DNA from: Rhodamnia argentea
Taxonomy: Eukaryota > Streptophyta > Magnoliopsida > Myrtales > Myrtaceae
Assembly (NCBI RefSeq): GCF_020921035.1
Contig: NC_063155.1
Span: 6,867,001-6,931,000 of the forward strand
Reading direction: 5' to 3'
DNA length: 64,000 nt
Below are positions 1-12,146 of this stretch, one piece after another. Below the pieces are notes generated by a model. That model searched no databases, was not told the DNA's origin, and was given only the letters and a program-made list of their open reading frames with translations. The position numbers were made by a program, and so were the translations under genes. The stretch's first letter is position 1; each line of letters opens with the position of its first letter.

Positions 1-59
1 ACCCTTGTTTCCTCGATCTTGAGCTCGATCGCATCTTTTATCAAAATGTGTATCCATTT

Positions 60-236
60 TTCTGAACCGCGGACCAGAAACCCTTAGAACCGCCCGACGG
101 TCCGGTTCGGTTCCCGGTTCCGAGGGTGGCCGGTCCGGTCCGTGGTTTCGAAAAGTGGGAACCGGGACCACCGGTCCGATTCCCGGTTTTTGATGGGAAC
201 CGGACCGCACCGGACCGGGAACCGCTCACCCCTAAT
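60..236. repeat. GC-rich inverted repeat, possible hAT-type MITE
   Basis: The segment is packed with GGTTCC, CCGGTCC and CGGTTCCC words. The right half (about 170-230) reads as a rough reverse complement of the left half (about 90-150). The right end, read on the minus strand, begins TAGGGGTGAGC, which looks like a hAT-type terminus. No convincing 8-bp target duplication was found, so its edges are approximate. A 21-bp near-palindromic word (TTTTCC-GTA-GGAAAA core) lies just outside at 235-255 and again at 351-371. Confidence 0.35.
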
Positions 237-2075
237 ATTTTCCGTAGGAAAATTTGGCTCAGAATGGCTCGGCTGTGGGGACTAGTTTCGTCTTTGCTTT
301 TATGGGTCAACTTAGGGTACGCTTATTGAAATCCCAAGTTGTAGTTGCTATATTTTCCGTAGGAAAATTTGACAGAGACTGAACTAATTCACACTCGCGT
401 CTCGCATGGCGTTCATTACCGTTCATTACCTCAATGTTGCTGCTCCAGAATGGACTAATCTTCCTATAGATTGCAGATTCTCGGGCGTCTCGTCATCTAA
501 GCATTATTAGCGCCTTTCAGGGAACCGGTTTTCACGATACTCCATCGGCGCAGCCGGAAAATGTCGTTTAGACTCGATCCTGAACGGGGATGGAATGATT
601 CGAGCCATCGCGTGCGGGTTTCACAGGAACTGACCGCTTGATCGATGATGGACTAGGTGGTTACGGGAATTTCGCAATCGCTCGGAATTGTTGTTTCGAA
701 GGGATTTAGGATACAAGCGAAGAATCTTGGCAAATGGGGCTCTTGTCGCGGACATGAGAATTCGTCCAAACTCCGCAAAAATATTGAATGATTCTTTCGA
801 TATTGCAATGTTTAGAAGCGACCTCTTAGCGCGGCACCGAGAATTCTCCGAGTAAATTGGACTCACGACACGCACGAGCCACGCTTCCTTCCTTACTTCT
901 ACGCGATTCATCTCCTCTGTCGAGTCTCTCCGCTCACACGAAATCCACGCCCCTTTAATCGCCACCGTCCACGTGTCCCTTTGAATCCTCGCCGTCCACG
1001 CCTGACCTCGCGGCCCTCGACTTGCTGTCATTAGCCGCCTTCTTCTCGAAAGTATCTTATGTCCACAGATGCACAGTGCTGATGTGGCGTGACCGTTGCT
1101 CATTATTACTTTTTTTTGGGTCAACATTGCTCATTATTACTTTTTTTTGGTCGGAGTTGCTCATTATTACTTAAGAATGTTGAATCATTATTGCATGCTC
1201 TCCTCGTTGAATTACTAATATTTACAATTCTTGGAAAATGAGTGCTTGTTTCGGGAAAAAAAAATTATTCTAGATGAAAAATATTTTTTTATAGAAATCA
1301 TTTTTGAGGAAAAATCTTTGTCCCTTTTCAGATTAGAAAGTTTATTTTTCTTAATTTTGATTCCGTTTATTTCGCGAAAAATAAATGATTTGAAAATAAT
1401 TTCTTTAAAAATGATTACATGTATTATTTACAATAATTAATCAATAAAAGAACATTTTATATATTGATAATAACATACGTCTAGACATTTTTTGTTATTT
1501 TCATTTTTTCAAGTGACTTAAGTAATAATGTTTTAAAAAATAATTCTTAAATCATGTATTTTTAGCGAAACAAACTCATCCTTTAGTTTTGAATATTTTC
1601 TTTGATCGCAAATAATGTTTCATTGACCGAGTATTTTCAACAAACTAAATACGTAATAGTTTGAAGAAATAATTCGCAATTTTTTTTTTTACTCAAACAG
1701 ACGTGCCGATTTTCATATATTTTATCGTAAGTTTTCAGAAATCTGGGGTAAGTGTGTCATTTCTTGATCTGAGTGGGGTCAGGAACTTTGACACGACCAG
1801 ATGTCGGCCCAATCACAGGCATCCACGTGGGGTCGAGTCCCCCACGATAGAAGCCACCGACTCGATTGTCCTACGGCAAGAATCGACGTTGCAAATGCTA
1901 AAAATATTCAGGGGAATCATCTGAATTTCGTTCCCCGGAAGCTGTTCGGATTCATGCGGTCGGAACCCCAGAATCGAATCTGTCTGCTCCGTTCCCGTTT
2001 GATGTCTCGAGAGATCAGCCGGTCTTGATTCCCGATCGATTGCTGAAGAGCTCGTCGCTTCGTGTGGCTTTCGAG
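237..2075. other. Non-coding upstream region of the lipase gene
   Basis: I see no supportable gene here. The 168-codon minus-strand reading frame at 621-1127 has arginine-rich, low-complexity composition and resembles nothing I know. Positions 1096-1170 hold three copies of TTGCTCATTATTAC separated by T runs, a small tandem repeat of about 31 bp. From about 1,200 to 1,700 the DNA is strongly AT-rich. The 1,740-2,075 stretch has more balanced composition and probably carries the promoter and 5' leader of the gene that starts at 2076; no TATA box could be assigned with confidence. Confidence 0.5.
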
Positions 2076-5000
2076 ATGCAGCGTTTCGTCGATGACGTCC
2101 TCGCCGTATCCAAAGAGTGAGTAGCCCCTTGCGAGTTGGGACTCCCCTCTGTAGGTTTCGCTTTTTTGGTCGGAATGATGTGAACCGTACCTTTCTCATT
2201 TGGAAAGATCAAGTCTTAGTGGGTTGAACGTATTTCTTGTCGGAGCAAATCCTGCGCTGTCAATCGGCAAATTGATTGCAGGGTCATATTGGTAATCTGA
2301 GCTTTAAAAAATCGTTTCCCGTCGAATTCTTGGTTCTAGTTGAGTATCTTGTTTAGCTGCATATGTGTGGAGCGACATTAGATATGCCGTTATGTTGATG
2401 AACTGGTCAATGAATTTTTCTTTGGTAGGGGAGTGGTTCTGATGATCCTGATTGTCTTCTGAAGCTACCTATATGCAATTCCTTAGCTAATTTTGAGTAA
2501 TACTGCGATCTGATGTGCATAGTCCTTCTTCTTTTGATTTGTCTGGGTCTTTATAGTCCTCCTTTTGCAGCAACTTGACAAGGAATTTGCTTGGCACTTC
2601 AGCTTGAGCTCCCTGGATTCGATCTTGTAGTGATTTTACATGAAAAACTTAAAAAAACGAACCCATGATTGGTTTTGGTTGAAAAATCTTCAATGAACCC
2701 CCATATTCTTTTAAAAGCTAGTTAGATAAAGGTTTGATACCCCCTTGTGAAAATAAAACAAACTGATAAGAGAATGAATTATACTTTTTCTTTGGAAGAG
2801 TTTGAGCATCCTTTGTTTGACTTTGGAGCTTTATTGTTTACGACCCTGATATGCTGCCATTTCGATATTTGTGTCCATTAGCATCTTAGAATTGGCGAAC
2901 TCCTCTTAATTTACGAACTCTGGCATTAAGTAGATGACAAACACTTCGGTATATGGAGCACTTGCTGAATCAATAGATGGGCATGTTTGTTGGTTGCACT
3001 GCAGGTCGGTTAAGACTATCACCTATGAATCCTTGAACAACATCGTGAGGTTCGTGAATGGAGTGTCAGCACTTCTGTTGACCTTCTTACCTGGAAATGC
3101 TACCATCCTTGAAGGTATGAACGGATGGGAGCTCAGGCCAACTTTCAGTGGACCTCGATTGCCCCGGTGGATGGAACAGTGAGTTTTCTCCTTTGTGTAC
3201 CATGAACTAATCCATTAACTCTGATAAAGTGAGAACTTTTTCCGTAATAGATAGAAAATGGATGTAGAATTTACTTGTGCACACGGCCTTGTGGAGCATT
3301 TTCATCTATTATATCTTGAAAAGTAGTGGGAAATTTGAATACTTCTGACAGTAGCACAGTGAAAGACATAACCAAATGAATTGTATATAGAATTGAAGTG
3401 CTCTTATCATTTTTCCCCTTTGAGAGTCTGAATCTTTGGCTATTGGGCATGCTCATTCATCCAGTTGATAATGGCTGAGAACTTTTATGCTCGCGAAGCT
3501 CGAAACAACACCATGTACTTTTCCTTGTTCTCTATGAAAAGAACACCATCTGTGATAATTGCCTTGGTTTTTGAAATAATTGTGTGGATGAACGAACAAC
3601 TCTTGATACGCTTTCATCTTTGATGCATATAAGATCCTTCTATTCAGTGTTTACAATTTTTAAGAATGTATGTGGGTTTTCTTTAACGGGTGTCCTCAAG
3701 ACACTTGTTAGACAAACAAATAGAGAGAGACCCGATTTTTGAAGCACTAATCAATGCCTTAGAAATTGAAATTATCCTTGTATGTCATGCTCGAAAAATG
3801 CCCTAAGGGCACTCATTAACAAAACTGTGTTCATATGTATGTTGTAAGCTTGTTTGCTTTACTCCATCGCTGTCCTGTCTCTAGCTGCCATTCTGCGTGA
3901 TTGCTATGATGCTTCAAATTTGTTCGCTGAAAATGTTACATGTTTTGTGAAAAGAGTGCAGGACAATGTCTATGGATTCAAGTTATGCATAGAAATGTTG
4001 AAATAAACAAAACCACTCTTAATTGAACATCTATAACTGTGTGCCATCTTTTCATGTTTTTGCTTCAGAGTTAGTTGCTTGTATATTGGTTTGAGAAAGT
4101 GAGTTGACAAACTGGTTAGAATTAGGGTAATTTGTCCTAGAAAAACTACTCTGTCATCGCATATGTGATATTCATGTTTTTTGTCTCAAAGCAAAATGAT
4201 TGAGTTTGTCCAAGTGGGTTCGCTCCTGTGAAAAGTATTTCTCACCCTCCCGATGGAGTACGCTCTCTATATTTTGACAAACTTACTTTCTGTTGATAAA
4301 CTGGTTATATTGCATGCACATAAATACATAGTAAAGAAAAAGGTCCTCCTCCAACTCCTGCAGCTTCAATCTGAAAGCAAAATGATTGAATTTGTCCAAG
4401 TGGGTTCGCTCCCTTTAAAAAAAATTTTCTCGCCCCCAATGGAGCACGCTGCATATATTTTGACAAACTCACTTTCTGTTGATAAACTGGTGACTATACA
4501 TACACATATACCTGAATACTTCTGAATACATAGTAAAGGAAAGGTCCTGCTCCAACTCCTGCGGCTTCAACACATGGTACGATCTTTGCTCGCCAAGTGT
4601 CCACGATTTTCATCCCCTCTTTCAACACATTTTAACCTTCGTTTCAACACATTTATCAACATAGGCATGTTATTCTATGTATATTGCATCTCCGTGATTT
4701 ATATTTGTTGTCTGCTACGGCCCTCAAATATTTCATACATGTCTAAAACTGAGATCTGTTATGACCATATCTGAGTTTAAAAAATATTACATTGTAATAA
4801 GTATAATTGTCACCGGATAGAGTAATAAGACTAGAACTAAATATGATTTGTCCATGGTTGGATAAAAATGAATAATAAAAGGATTTTGTCATACTGATGG
4901 ACTGCTTAGAATTTGCTTAATTTGTCCCGGAAGAAATTACTCTGCCATTGCAAGTGTAATAAGTGAAAAAAAGAAATCCAGTAGGGTAGAAGTCTGTGTA

Positions 5001-7933
5001 TTAATATTTCTTTAACCCTAAGGAGAATACTATAGGAATTTGACTTCTTCAATTTGTATTGCAGTGGTGTGTCCTCTTTCAATCAGTTCGTCCACAACCT
5101 CTCGGTTGATTCGGATGCTTCTTCAAGCTTAGACTACTCTTCTGGGGAAGAAGATGTAAATGAAAATTCGTGTCCTTCGCCATTATCCCAAAGCTCCCGA
5201 TTCTCCAGGGCAAGCTCCTTCTCCAGACGTGAAAGACATGGAATGGGTTGGATGAACAGCATATTTTCTCTCATTTTGGTCCCCGTCAAGTTGTTGCTGG
5301 CAATACTAGCTCGTCTACTCTTCTTCCCCTTCTATAGGAAAGTGAGGGCATCCCCATCTGAAAGACAGAAGCCTTCCAGTTTAACTTCCTTAAAGAGGGT
5401 TCAAACTCTTAAGGATCATGTTTTTCAGCGCACTACTGATCGGAGACGTGGAGTAATTGAGGTAGATAGTAATTATCATATGTTGGCAGATGATCTTGGC
5501 TTTGGGACTCATTTTTTTCCCCTTGCTTAATGGATTTATTGTTTTTATAGGATCTTCATCTAGCAATAGAGATCTTCATAGAAGCTATATTTGATATAGT
5601 TCACAAGGCTGCGCATTGCTTGCTTTCGCCAGCTGAAGTTGGTAAAAAGCTATATGGATGGATTTTCTCGCACAATATGGTCAATCATAATAACCACGTA
5701 GTTTCCGAATCCTCGGTGACCACTGCAACACTGGGAGAGAATGATCCTGCTCTGTCAGAAAGTAAAACTTCTTTTCATCATTCTCTTAATACAGATGCTC
5801 GGACATGTCAGGATGTGATAACTGAGCTTGGGTAAGAGCTACGTAGTCCATTGGTCCGACATTGATTTTAGTTCCTAGGAGAGACTTGACTTTTCTTTCC
5901 TTTACCTTTAAACCTATTTCAGGTATCCATATGAAGCAATCAATGTCATCACAACCGATGGCTACATTCTCCTTTTGGAGAGAATACCTCGGTATCTTTT
6001 GGTCTTGTTCTAAATTTTCATCTTAAGAACATAACCCTTTTCCATGTTGGCTTAGTGTCTTATTTTGTTGCAGACGTGATGCAAGAAAGGCTGTTTACTT
6101 ACAGCATGGCATTCTGGATTCATCAATGGGGTGAGTTTGTACTCTTATACATTCTGTGCCATCTCACCAGTTTCTTCCTTTGTCGAATAGTAAATGCAGT
6201 CGTTTGATGGGTTTGTTTGCGAAAATTCAGTGCTTTCCTTTGGTGTTTCTACCATTTCCTAATTTTTTTAGCATGTCAGCAATTAGTGTATGGTGATATG
6301 CAAGTTTATTACACTATAGAAAGATTAAACTCTTTAGTTAAGAATAAGTTAAAAAAAAAAAAATTCAGACAAGTATGAGTTGACATATCTTTTAGTTTTT
6401 TGTTTTTTGGTTGAAGACATATCTTTTTGTTGAAATGGTAGTAGTATTCTACTATTCTAGGGGCATGCATTACAGGATTAGCAGGAACAAGATGAGCATA
6501 CTATGTTATGAAGATGATTTCACAAAATAAAGCTTTGGACTCAAGTTTTCTGCCTTAGGAGTTTGCTGATGCTGTATCTTATTTGAGATGCAAACGCAAG
6601 CAATCTAAATTCAATTTTTTTTTTCTCAGTTGGGTTTCGAATGGGGTGGTGGGTTCTCCAGCTTTTGCAGCATATGATCAAGGTTTGTTAATATGATCAA
6701 GCATATGCTTTTACTCTAGTGGAGAATGAGCTAGCAGTCATCTGTGCTGTTCCTGAAGTTCTGTTTTGAGCTTATCATTGTCTTGCAGGGTTTGATGTTT
6801 TCCTTGGGAATTTTCGTGGACTGGTATCTAGGGAACACGTGAACAAGAGCATCTCCTATCGAGAGTGAGTAATATCTTTGAGTTTATTATACTTTTTATT
6901 CCTCTTTTCGCATTGAGTACTGAAATTAGGGTATGTTTAGCATGGGATTTATGATTCTACTTTCTCCAATTAATGCAGGTATTGGCAGTACTCCATTAAT
7001 GAGCATGGGACTCAGGATATTCCTGCAATGATAAACAAGATTCATGAGGTTAAAACATCGGAGTTGAAGCTTAGCCAACCTGATGGTGAGGAAGAAACGA
7101 ACGAAGATCAGCCATATAAACTTTGTGCTATCTGTCATAGCTTGGGAGGAGCTGCTATGCTGATGTACCTTATTACCAATCGAGTTCAAGAAGAGCCCCA
7201 TAGGCTCTCAAGATTGATTTTACTGTCCCCTGCTGGCTTTCACGGCGACTCTAACTTAGCATTTACTCTAGTGGAGCATTTATTGCTCGTATTAGGTCCT
7301 CTATTGGCCCCTTTCGTGCCTGCATTCTACATACCAACCAGATTCTTCCGATTGTTGCTGAATAAGTTGGCGCGGGACTTCATTAACTACCCTGCTGTCG
7401 GAGGGCTTGTTCAAACACTAATGAGTTATGTCGTTGGTGGGGATAGCTCAAACTGGGTTGGGGTGTTGGGGATACCACATTACAACATGAATGATATGCC
7501 CGGCGTGTCATTTCGCGTAGCTCTCCACCTGGCACAAATGAAGCGGAGTGGGAAGTTCAAGATGTACGATTATGGTAGTGCGTCTGCCAACGAGGAGGCC
7601 TACAGATCTTCAGAGCCATTGGATTTGGGCGAACACTATCGGCTTATCGACATTCCTGTTGATCTGGTTGCTGGAAGGAAGGACAAGGTAATTCGGCCAT
7701 CCATGGTGAGGAAGCACTACAGCAAAATGAAGGAATCCGGAGTGGACGTGTCGTACAGCGAATTTGAGTATGCTCACTTGGACTTCACTTTCTCGCACCG
7801 TGAAGAGGTGTTGGCATACGTACTGTCACGCTTGCTACTCGTGCTGCCTGGGCAAAAGCATCAACTGAGCCAAAAGGCCATGAAGTTGAAGAGGAAAGGA
7901 AAGGTCCGTTCCTACTGGTGGAGAAAAACCTGA
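2076..7933 (+). CDS. Alpha/beta-hydrolase lipase family protein (At1g73920/At1g18460 type)
   Basis: Nine coding exons give 700 aa: 2076-2116, 3005-3178, 5065-5461, 5551-5831, 5923-5991, 6074-6130, 6630-6682, 6789-6864, 6979-7933. All introns are GT-AG and phases agree. The N-terminus (MQRFVDDVLAVSKE) and the stretch ITYESLNNIVRFVNG match the plant lipase family. A Ser-rich region is followed by a hydrophobic segment at about residues 137-162, which suggests membrane attachment. The C-terminal half is an ab-hydrolase_1/lipase fold. The nucleophile Ser is about residue 437 in CHSLGGA, where the usual first Gly of GxSxG is Cys. Likely Asp is about 618 (AGRKD) and His about 649 (YAHLDF). Relatives are annotated as acid lipase-like hydrolases; the substrate is unknown. 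Length agrees with Arabidopsis relatives. Intron 2 (3179-5064) carries a 186-bp tandem duplication. Confidence 0.93.
4192..4570. repeat. 186-bp tandem duplication in lipase intron 2
   Basis: Copy 1 runs 4192-4377 and copy 2 starts at 4378. Both open with CAAAATGATTGA and share TTTGTCCAAGTGGGTTCGCT, TTTTGACAAACT, CTTTCTGTTGATAAACTGGT and an ACATAGTAAAG...CCAACTCCTGC tail. The copies differ by substitutions and a short insertion of about 10-20 bp in copy 2. They lie wholly within an intron, so coding is unaffected. Confidence 0.85.
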
Positions 7934-8108
7934 GCCCTCAACCGACATCGTGGTTTGTTGTATCATTAATGTGCTGATTTTTTGTTGCACGCAATTGTTG
8001 TAGTATAGCGATATGTCTCAGTTTGTACAGCTAGTGTAAGCTATAGAGGATATAGATATACATGTCTTGGCAAGCTTCCCATCATTTTTTTTCTGTCAGG
8101 GGAGGTTA

Positions 8109-8151
8109 GGATCTTCAGAGCCATTGGATTTGAGGGAACACTATAGGTTGT
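8109..8151 (+). repeat. Displaced copy of a lipase exon 9 segment in the 3' flank
   Basis: About 43 bases downstream of the stop codon closely match the gene's own last exon at 7604-7646. Shared blocks include GATCTTCAGAGCCATTGGAT and GAACACTAT, with about six differences. The copy is too short to encode anything. It is either a remnant of a second gene copy or a small template-switch duplication. Confidence 0.75.
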
Positions 8152-8400
8152 GTGCGCAAGCCGGAGTCGTTATTTATTGACGGTCTATTAGACTATGGTT
8201 TGCTGTTCCTAAAATTTCTTCACAGTATGTGATTGAGAGCTTGATCTTAAGGCTGTATATTGTCTTTATTTAAAGTTGTTTTCTTATGAAAATCGAACGT
8301 GGTGTCCGCAAGCACCCCGTGTGTCCGCGTGCCGTGTGTGTTCTATGTCACTCGAGTTTTCTCTTCCTAGGAACCCACTACTTGTGTTTATGGTTCTACT

Positions 8401-8652
8401 TAGACATGGCCAAATAGAACTGTGGGCCCAGAACCGGCTTGTTGACCGGCCCGGAACCGGCCCGTTAACCGGGCCCACGCCGGTTCCGATTTCTAAATTG
8501 TCGGAACCGGCCCAGCGTCGCCGGTTCCGACCCGTTTAAAAAAAAAAAGGGAGGAGGCCCGGGAAAAAAGAGCCATTGAGCCTAGGAACCAGTGGTTCCC
8601 AACCGGAATTGGCAGTTCCACCTTTTTTAGGAATCGGAACCGGCCATGTCTA
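8401..8652. mobile_element. Non-autonomous hAT MITE, 252 bp
   Basis: The element starts TAGACATGGCC at 8401 and ends GGCCATGTCTA at 8652, a perfect 11-bp terminal inverted repeat. It is flanked by perfect 8-bp direct repeats GTTCTACT at 8393-8400 and 8653-8660, the target-site duplication size of the hAT superfamily. The interior has many GGAACCGGCCCG words, a poly-A run and a GGCCCGGG block. The same words in the same order occur at the left end of the hAT transposon at 23.85 kb, so this is probably a deletion derivative of that family. Confidence 0.9.
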
Positions 8653-8929
8653 GTTCTACTACTTTCTCTCTCAATTAACAATAAGTTGAAATTGGTTCAA
8701 TTAGGTAAGTGTTGATATTGTTTTATTTTCTTTTCCTGGCCCTTCTAAAGAAAACTAAGAATTGAGTCTATCAAACGTACTTTTTTTTTGACGTTCTACT
8801 GTATAAATAGAGATATCACCATTTATAACGAAGGTGGATGTTAAAGACGAGATGATAATTTGATCTACATCGAAATTGAATAAAAAATAGATCAGAAAAA
8901 ACTTCTAAGTGATTAACTGGTGGATGTGT

Positions 8930-9664
8930 TATCTTCACGATTTGCAGAAGATTCTGCATTATCCCCTTCAAATCGGTTTGGGGGGAGGAACTGAGATCGA
9001 GTCTAGCTGGTGAACTAACAAAACTATCTCGAGTCAATGATTTGGTGAAAATATCATCAATTTGCGATGAATATGGAACGTAGCGAGTTACAATAAAATC
9101 AAGAGCAACCTTTTCCCGAACAAAATCGATCTCATTGTGCTTTGTCTTGGCATGAAAAATTGGATTAGTTGTGATATGTAATGTTGACATGTTATCCCAT
9201 AAAAGTAATAAAGGTGCATATGCAAGAGCTCGGTATTCAGCTTCAACCTTGGAGCAGGCCATACTAAGTTGTTTCTTGCACATCATGAGATACAGTTTGA
9301 GCCAAGAAAAATACAATAATCAGTGGTAGGACGTCAGATAAATTTCCACCCAACTTACTTTGCATCGGCAAAGCCAAATAAATAGAGAGCCGCAAGACAA
9401 AATGTGTTGCTCAACGTGTAAAGTACGACGAACATATCGGAGAACACGTTTTGCGTGTCCTTGTTTCCGAAGAATTGGTATTTGAGACTTGACATTTGTA
9501 AGAAATGAAACAAACCCTCCCCACAAAGCAGTGTTAAGAAACAGATTTGTGTAGGGATTAGCACAGATTTGGTACCCCCCCAACAAAGTACAACAATTTC
9601 ATATTTAGGCCACCCTCCCAAGTTTTCACTTGCCATCATCGACCCGTCCAGACAATTGTAAGAC
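8930..9664 (-). pseudogene. Ty1/copia retrotransposon relic (RT end and RNase H)
   Basis: Read on the minus strand, broken frames give QGHAKRVLRYVRRTLH, typical of the copia stretch between reverse transcriptase and RNase H. This is followed by SKVEAEYRALAYA (RNase H motif) and FHAKTKHNEIDFVREKV...VTRYVPYSSQIDDIFTKSL, the usual copia C-terminus. Frames shift between about 9,320 and 9,590 and the rest of pol, integrase and gag is missing. No LTR pair was found. This is a dead fragment. Confidence 0.88.
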
Positions 9665-9699
9665 ACCTCGAAGTCATTAAAAAAAAAGTTGTGTTTATA

Positions 9700-11700
9700 A
9701 TCGACATATGAGTCTCATTTATCAATTCAGCAACGTGCAATGTCGTGGCTGGTCAATAGCTCTGCTCCCAACACTTACTTTGAACTTCTCTTTCCCTTTT
9801 TAGAGATCGACAATCGGAATTTTATTTAAAGTTTTACACCTCAAAAATTTACATCTATGTGACTCACGACATTTAAACTCACCATAATTACCTCGGTAAT
9901 TCTTATAAAAAAAAACATAAAAATATGCATTTTTCTTTTTCACAGAAGCTTCAAATATTGCTCAGCCAAATGCCAGTGCCCAAAAGAAAAAGGGGTCAAA
10001 GTTGAAAAGATGTCTTCCATTTATAAAAAATAGTTCGAATCAGGGTCACTTTGCAAATCCGTGTAAACTCTTAAACCAGCTGTTTGGGCATGAAGGCAAG
10101 CGGTTCCGCGGTTGATGAAGCATGGAGAGAGAGAGAGAGAGAGATTATTGATGCCCGTTACTTACTAATTACTAATGGAATGAGAGGAGAGTCATGTCAT
10201 GGCCCGATAAATCTGAGGGTAAGAGGTTAAAGGCCCGTATGGTAACACTCTTTGAAAAGTTTTTCCGCCCTTGGTTTTTATGTGTGGGATGAGTTTTTAC
10301 CCGCAACACCGTACGCGGGGATTCCAACCAATCAAGGGCATTTTCGTTGACAAGGCATCGACGACCCCACCGGTAATGGGGTGGGAGCGATGGCTGGCGG
10401 GGTCGTCAGCACCTCGGGCAAGACTATGGCCCGGATTTGAGAGAGGGTTGTGGCTCTCTCTCGGTTCTGACGAGGGCCGGCGGGCACTCTCGCCTCTAGT
10501 TGGCGAGGTCGCCAACACCCTAACGGCCATCGTCGCTTTCCCACTGTTTTCATTTTTTGCTTTTGTTTTTATTTTTAATTTAAAAAAATACAAAGAAAAA
10601 AGAGGAAAATACATATAAATTAAATGATGATAATGCCCCTAAACAATGATGAGATGCCCTTTGTTGAGACTAATATGGCCACTTTAGACCTTTATTTGAA
10701 ATAATGTCCGTTTAAAGTCTTATTTAAGAAAATGATGGCACTTCGGACCCTTATTTGAAATTTCCCAATATATGTGGGCTCACTCATAAATGTTGTTAAT
10801 TGGATAATTTCGTGATATTTGACGAGCGATTGTGAAAAACTTGTTCTTCACCCCTCATTATTTAAGAATTTTATTTTTGAAAAAAGAAGAAGAAGCAAAA
10901 CCAAACTCAAATCGAATTGACTTGATGACTCGGGTTATATCATCATATGTCGTTTGGGTCTTCGGTCGGGTTAGGTCAAGCACATATCCATAGCGTTTCG
11001 AGTTGGGTATTATGGAAACTTGACCCTAATCGAACCTTTGACACTCACACCTTATTTAACAGATAAAGCCGTGTTAACATCTACCCGATCTAGAGTCTGG
11101 CCTAATAGCGTGATGATTTAAAATGCATTTACTATTCATTTCAAATCAAAATTTCAAAATTATTAGAAATATTAATACATTGTGCTTTTAAATGTGTTAT
11201 TAGACGTTTGGACAAAAAGCACACTAAATTTACTTCTTACATGTATTTAAAATATGAAATTTTCAATGGTTTACGAAAATACATTAGCTAGAATAAATGC
11301 AACAATTAAAAAAAAAAGACAAAATGAGTTTATCAACTTTGAAAATTAGTACGGTACTTGTCAAGAGCACAAGAATTGCTTGACCGATTTTGATCGTAGG
11401 CAGATATTTTTTGCTCAAGTATGTAACATTTTATTCTTAAAACAAGCGAAAGATGTCGTGCATTACACATTTTTAAATATTAATTTCATCGTAATTAACA
11501 TTAAGCAACGCCCGTCGCGGCATGAAAAATCTGGGCAGATACATTGTATGCTCCGGGCCACAACATCGTTACTCGCGCCTCCGTCGCGACTCCAGCGGCG
11601 ACAGCCTCGTACGGTGGTGCGCCGACTCCCCCGAGTTCGAAGTGTCGCGGTTCCGGTGGACACGACGACGAGCCTTTCAAGTTTCAACGACTGTCTGCCT
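9700..11700. other. Intergenic DNA between lipase and HDA15
   Basis: No gene is supported. A GA microsatellite lies at about 10,124-10,144. A GC-rich block at about 10,300-10,540 contains GGTCGTCAGCACC, GGCGAGGTCGCCAAC and similar words and is probably dispersed repeat DNA. It is followed at 10,620-10,770 by two imperfect repeats of a CCTTATTTGAAAT-type motif. The rest to 11,500 is AT-rich. The open frames here on both strands show biased, arginine-rich or low-complexity translations and match no family I know. Confidence 0.5.
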
Positions 11701-11721
11701 CGTAAACCCACGAAACGCAGA

Positions 11722-11725
<4 letters not shown>

Positions 11726-11759
<34 letters not shown>

Positions 11760-11947
11760 CTCGCCCGCGATTGACAACGCTCGGTGGCTTCTTCTTCTCC
11801 GGCGATCTCGGCATGTAAGGCTCTTAACTTCGATCGTCTGTCGACGCTTTCGATTCCCTCTGCTTTCTGTCCTGTTAGGGTTTTCGAGTTGTCGTCGGAG
11901 TCGTCGTCCTCGTTCATTCCGTTCCGTGGTCATTTGATCCTCCTCTG

Positions 11948-11979
<32 letters not shown>

Positions 11980-12146
11980 GGAATTTCCCTCGGTCGAGTT
12001 TGCTTTGTGCTCTGTGTGGACGTCGTTATCCAGCAGCAGATAGTTTCGGCGGCACTTTTTATTTTTATTTTTTTTGGTTCTTTTGACTTTATCCATCGTT
12101 TCCCGCGCGCGAGATCAGAGTCTCTCAGTCTCTCTCTCTCTCTCTA
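11726..12146. repeat. Three CT microsatellites in the presumed HDA15 leader
   Basis: Pure CT tracts occur at about 11,726-11,757, 11,948-11,976 and 12,129-12,146, in pyrimidine-rich, moderately GC-rich DNA upstream of HDA15. Such tracts are common in plant promoters and 5' leaders, where GAGA-type factors can bind. The first transcribed exon is probably here, joined by an intron to the exon that opens at 12,800 after TTTCAG. The exact transcription start cannot be read from sequence. Confidence 0.6.

Noticed and set aside
621..1127. 168-codon minus-strand open frame
   Set aside because: Arg- and Ser-rich translation with no recognisable domain, no splice context and no family resemblance; likely chance.
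10271..10618. Overlapping open frames on both strands of about 105-115 codons
   Set aside because: GC-rich repeat-like DNA commonly opens frames on both strands; translations show no domain.
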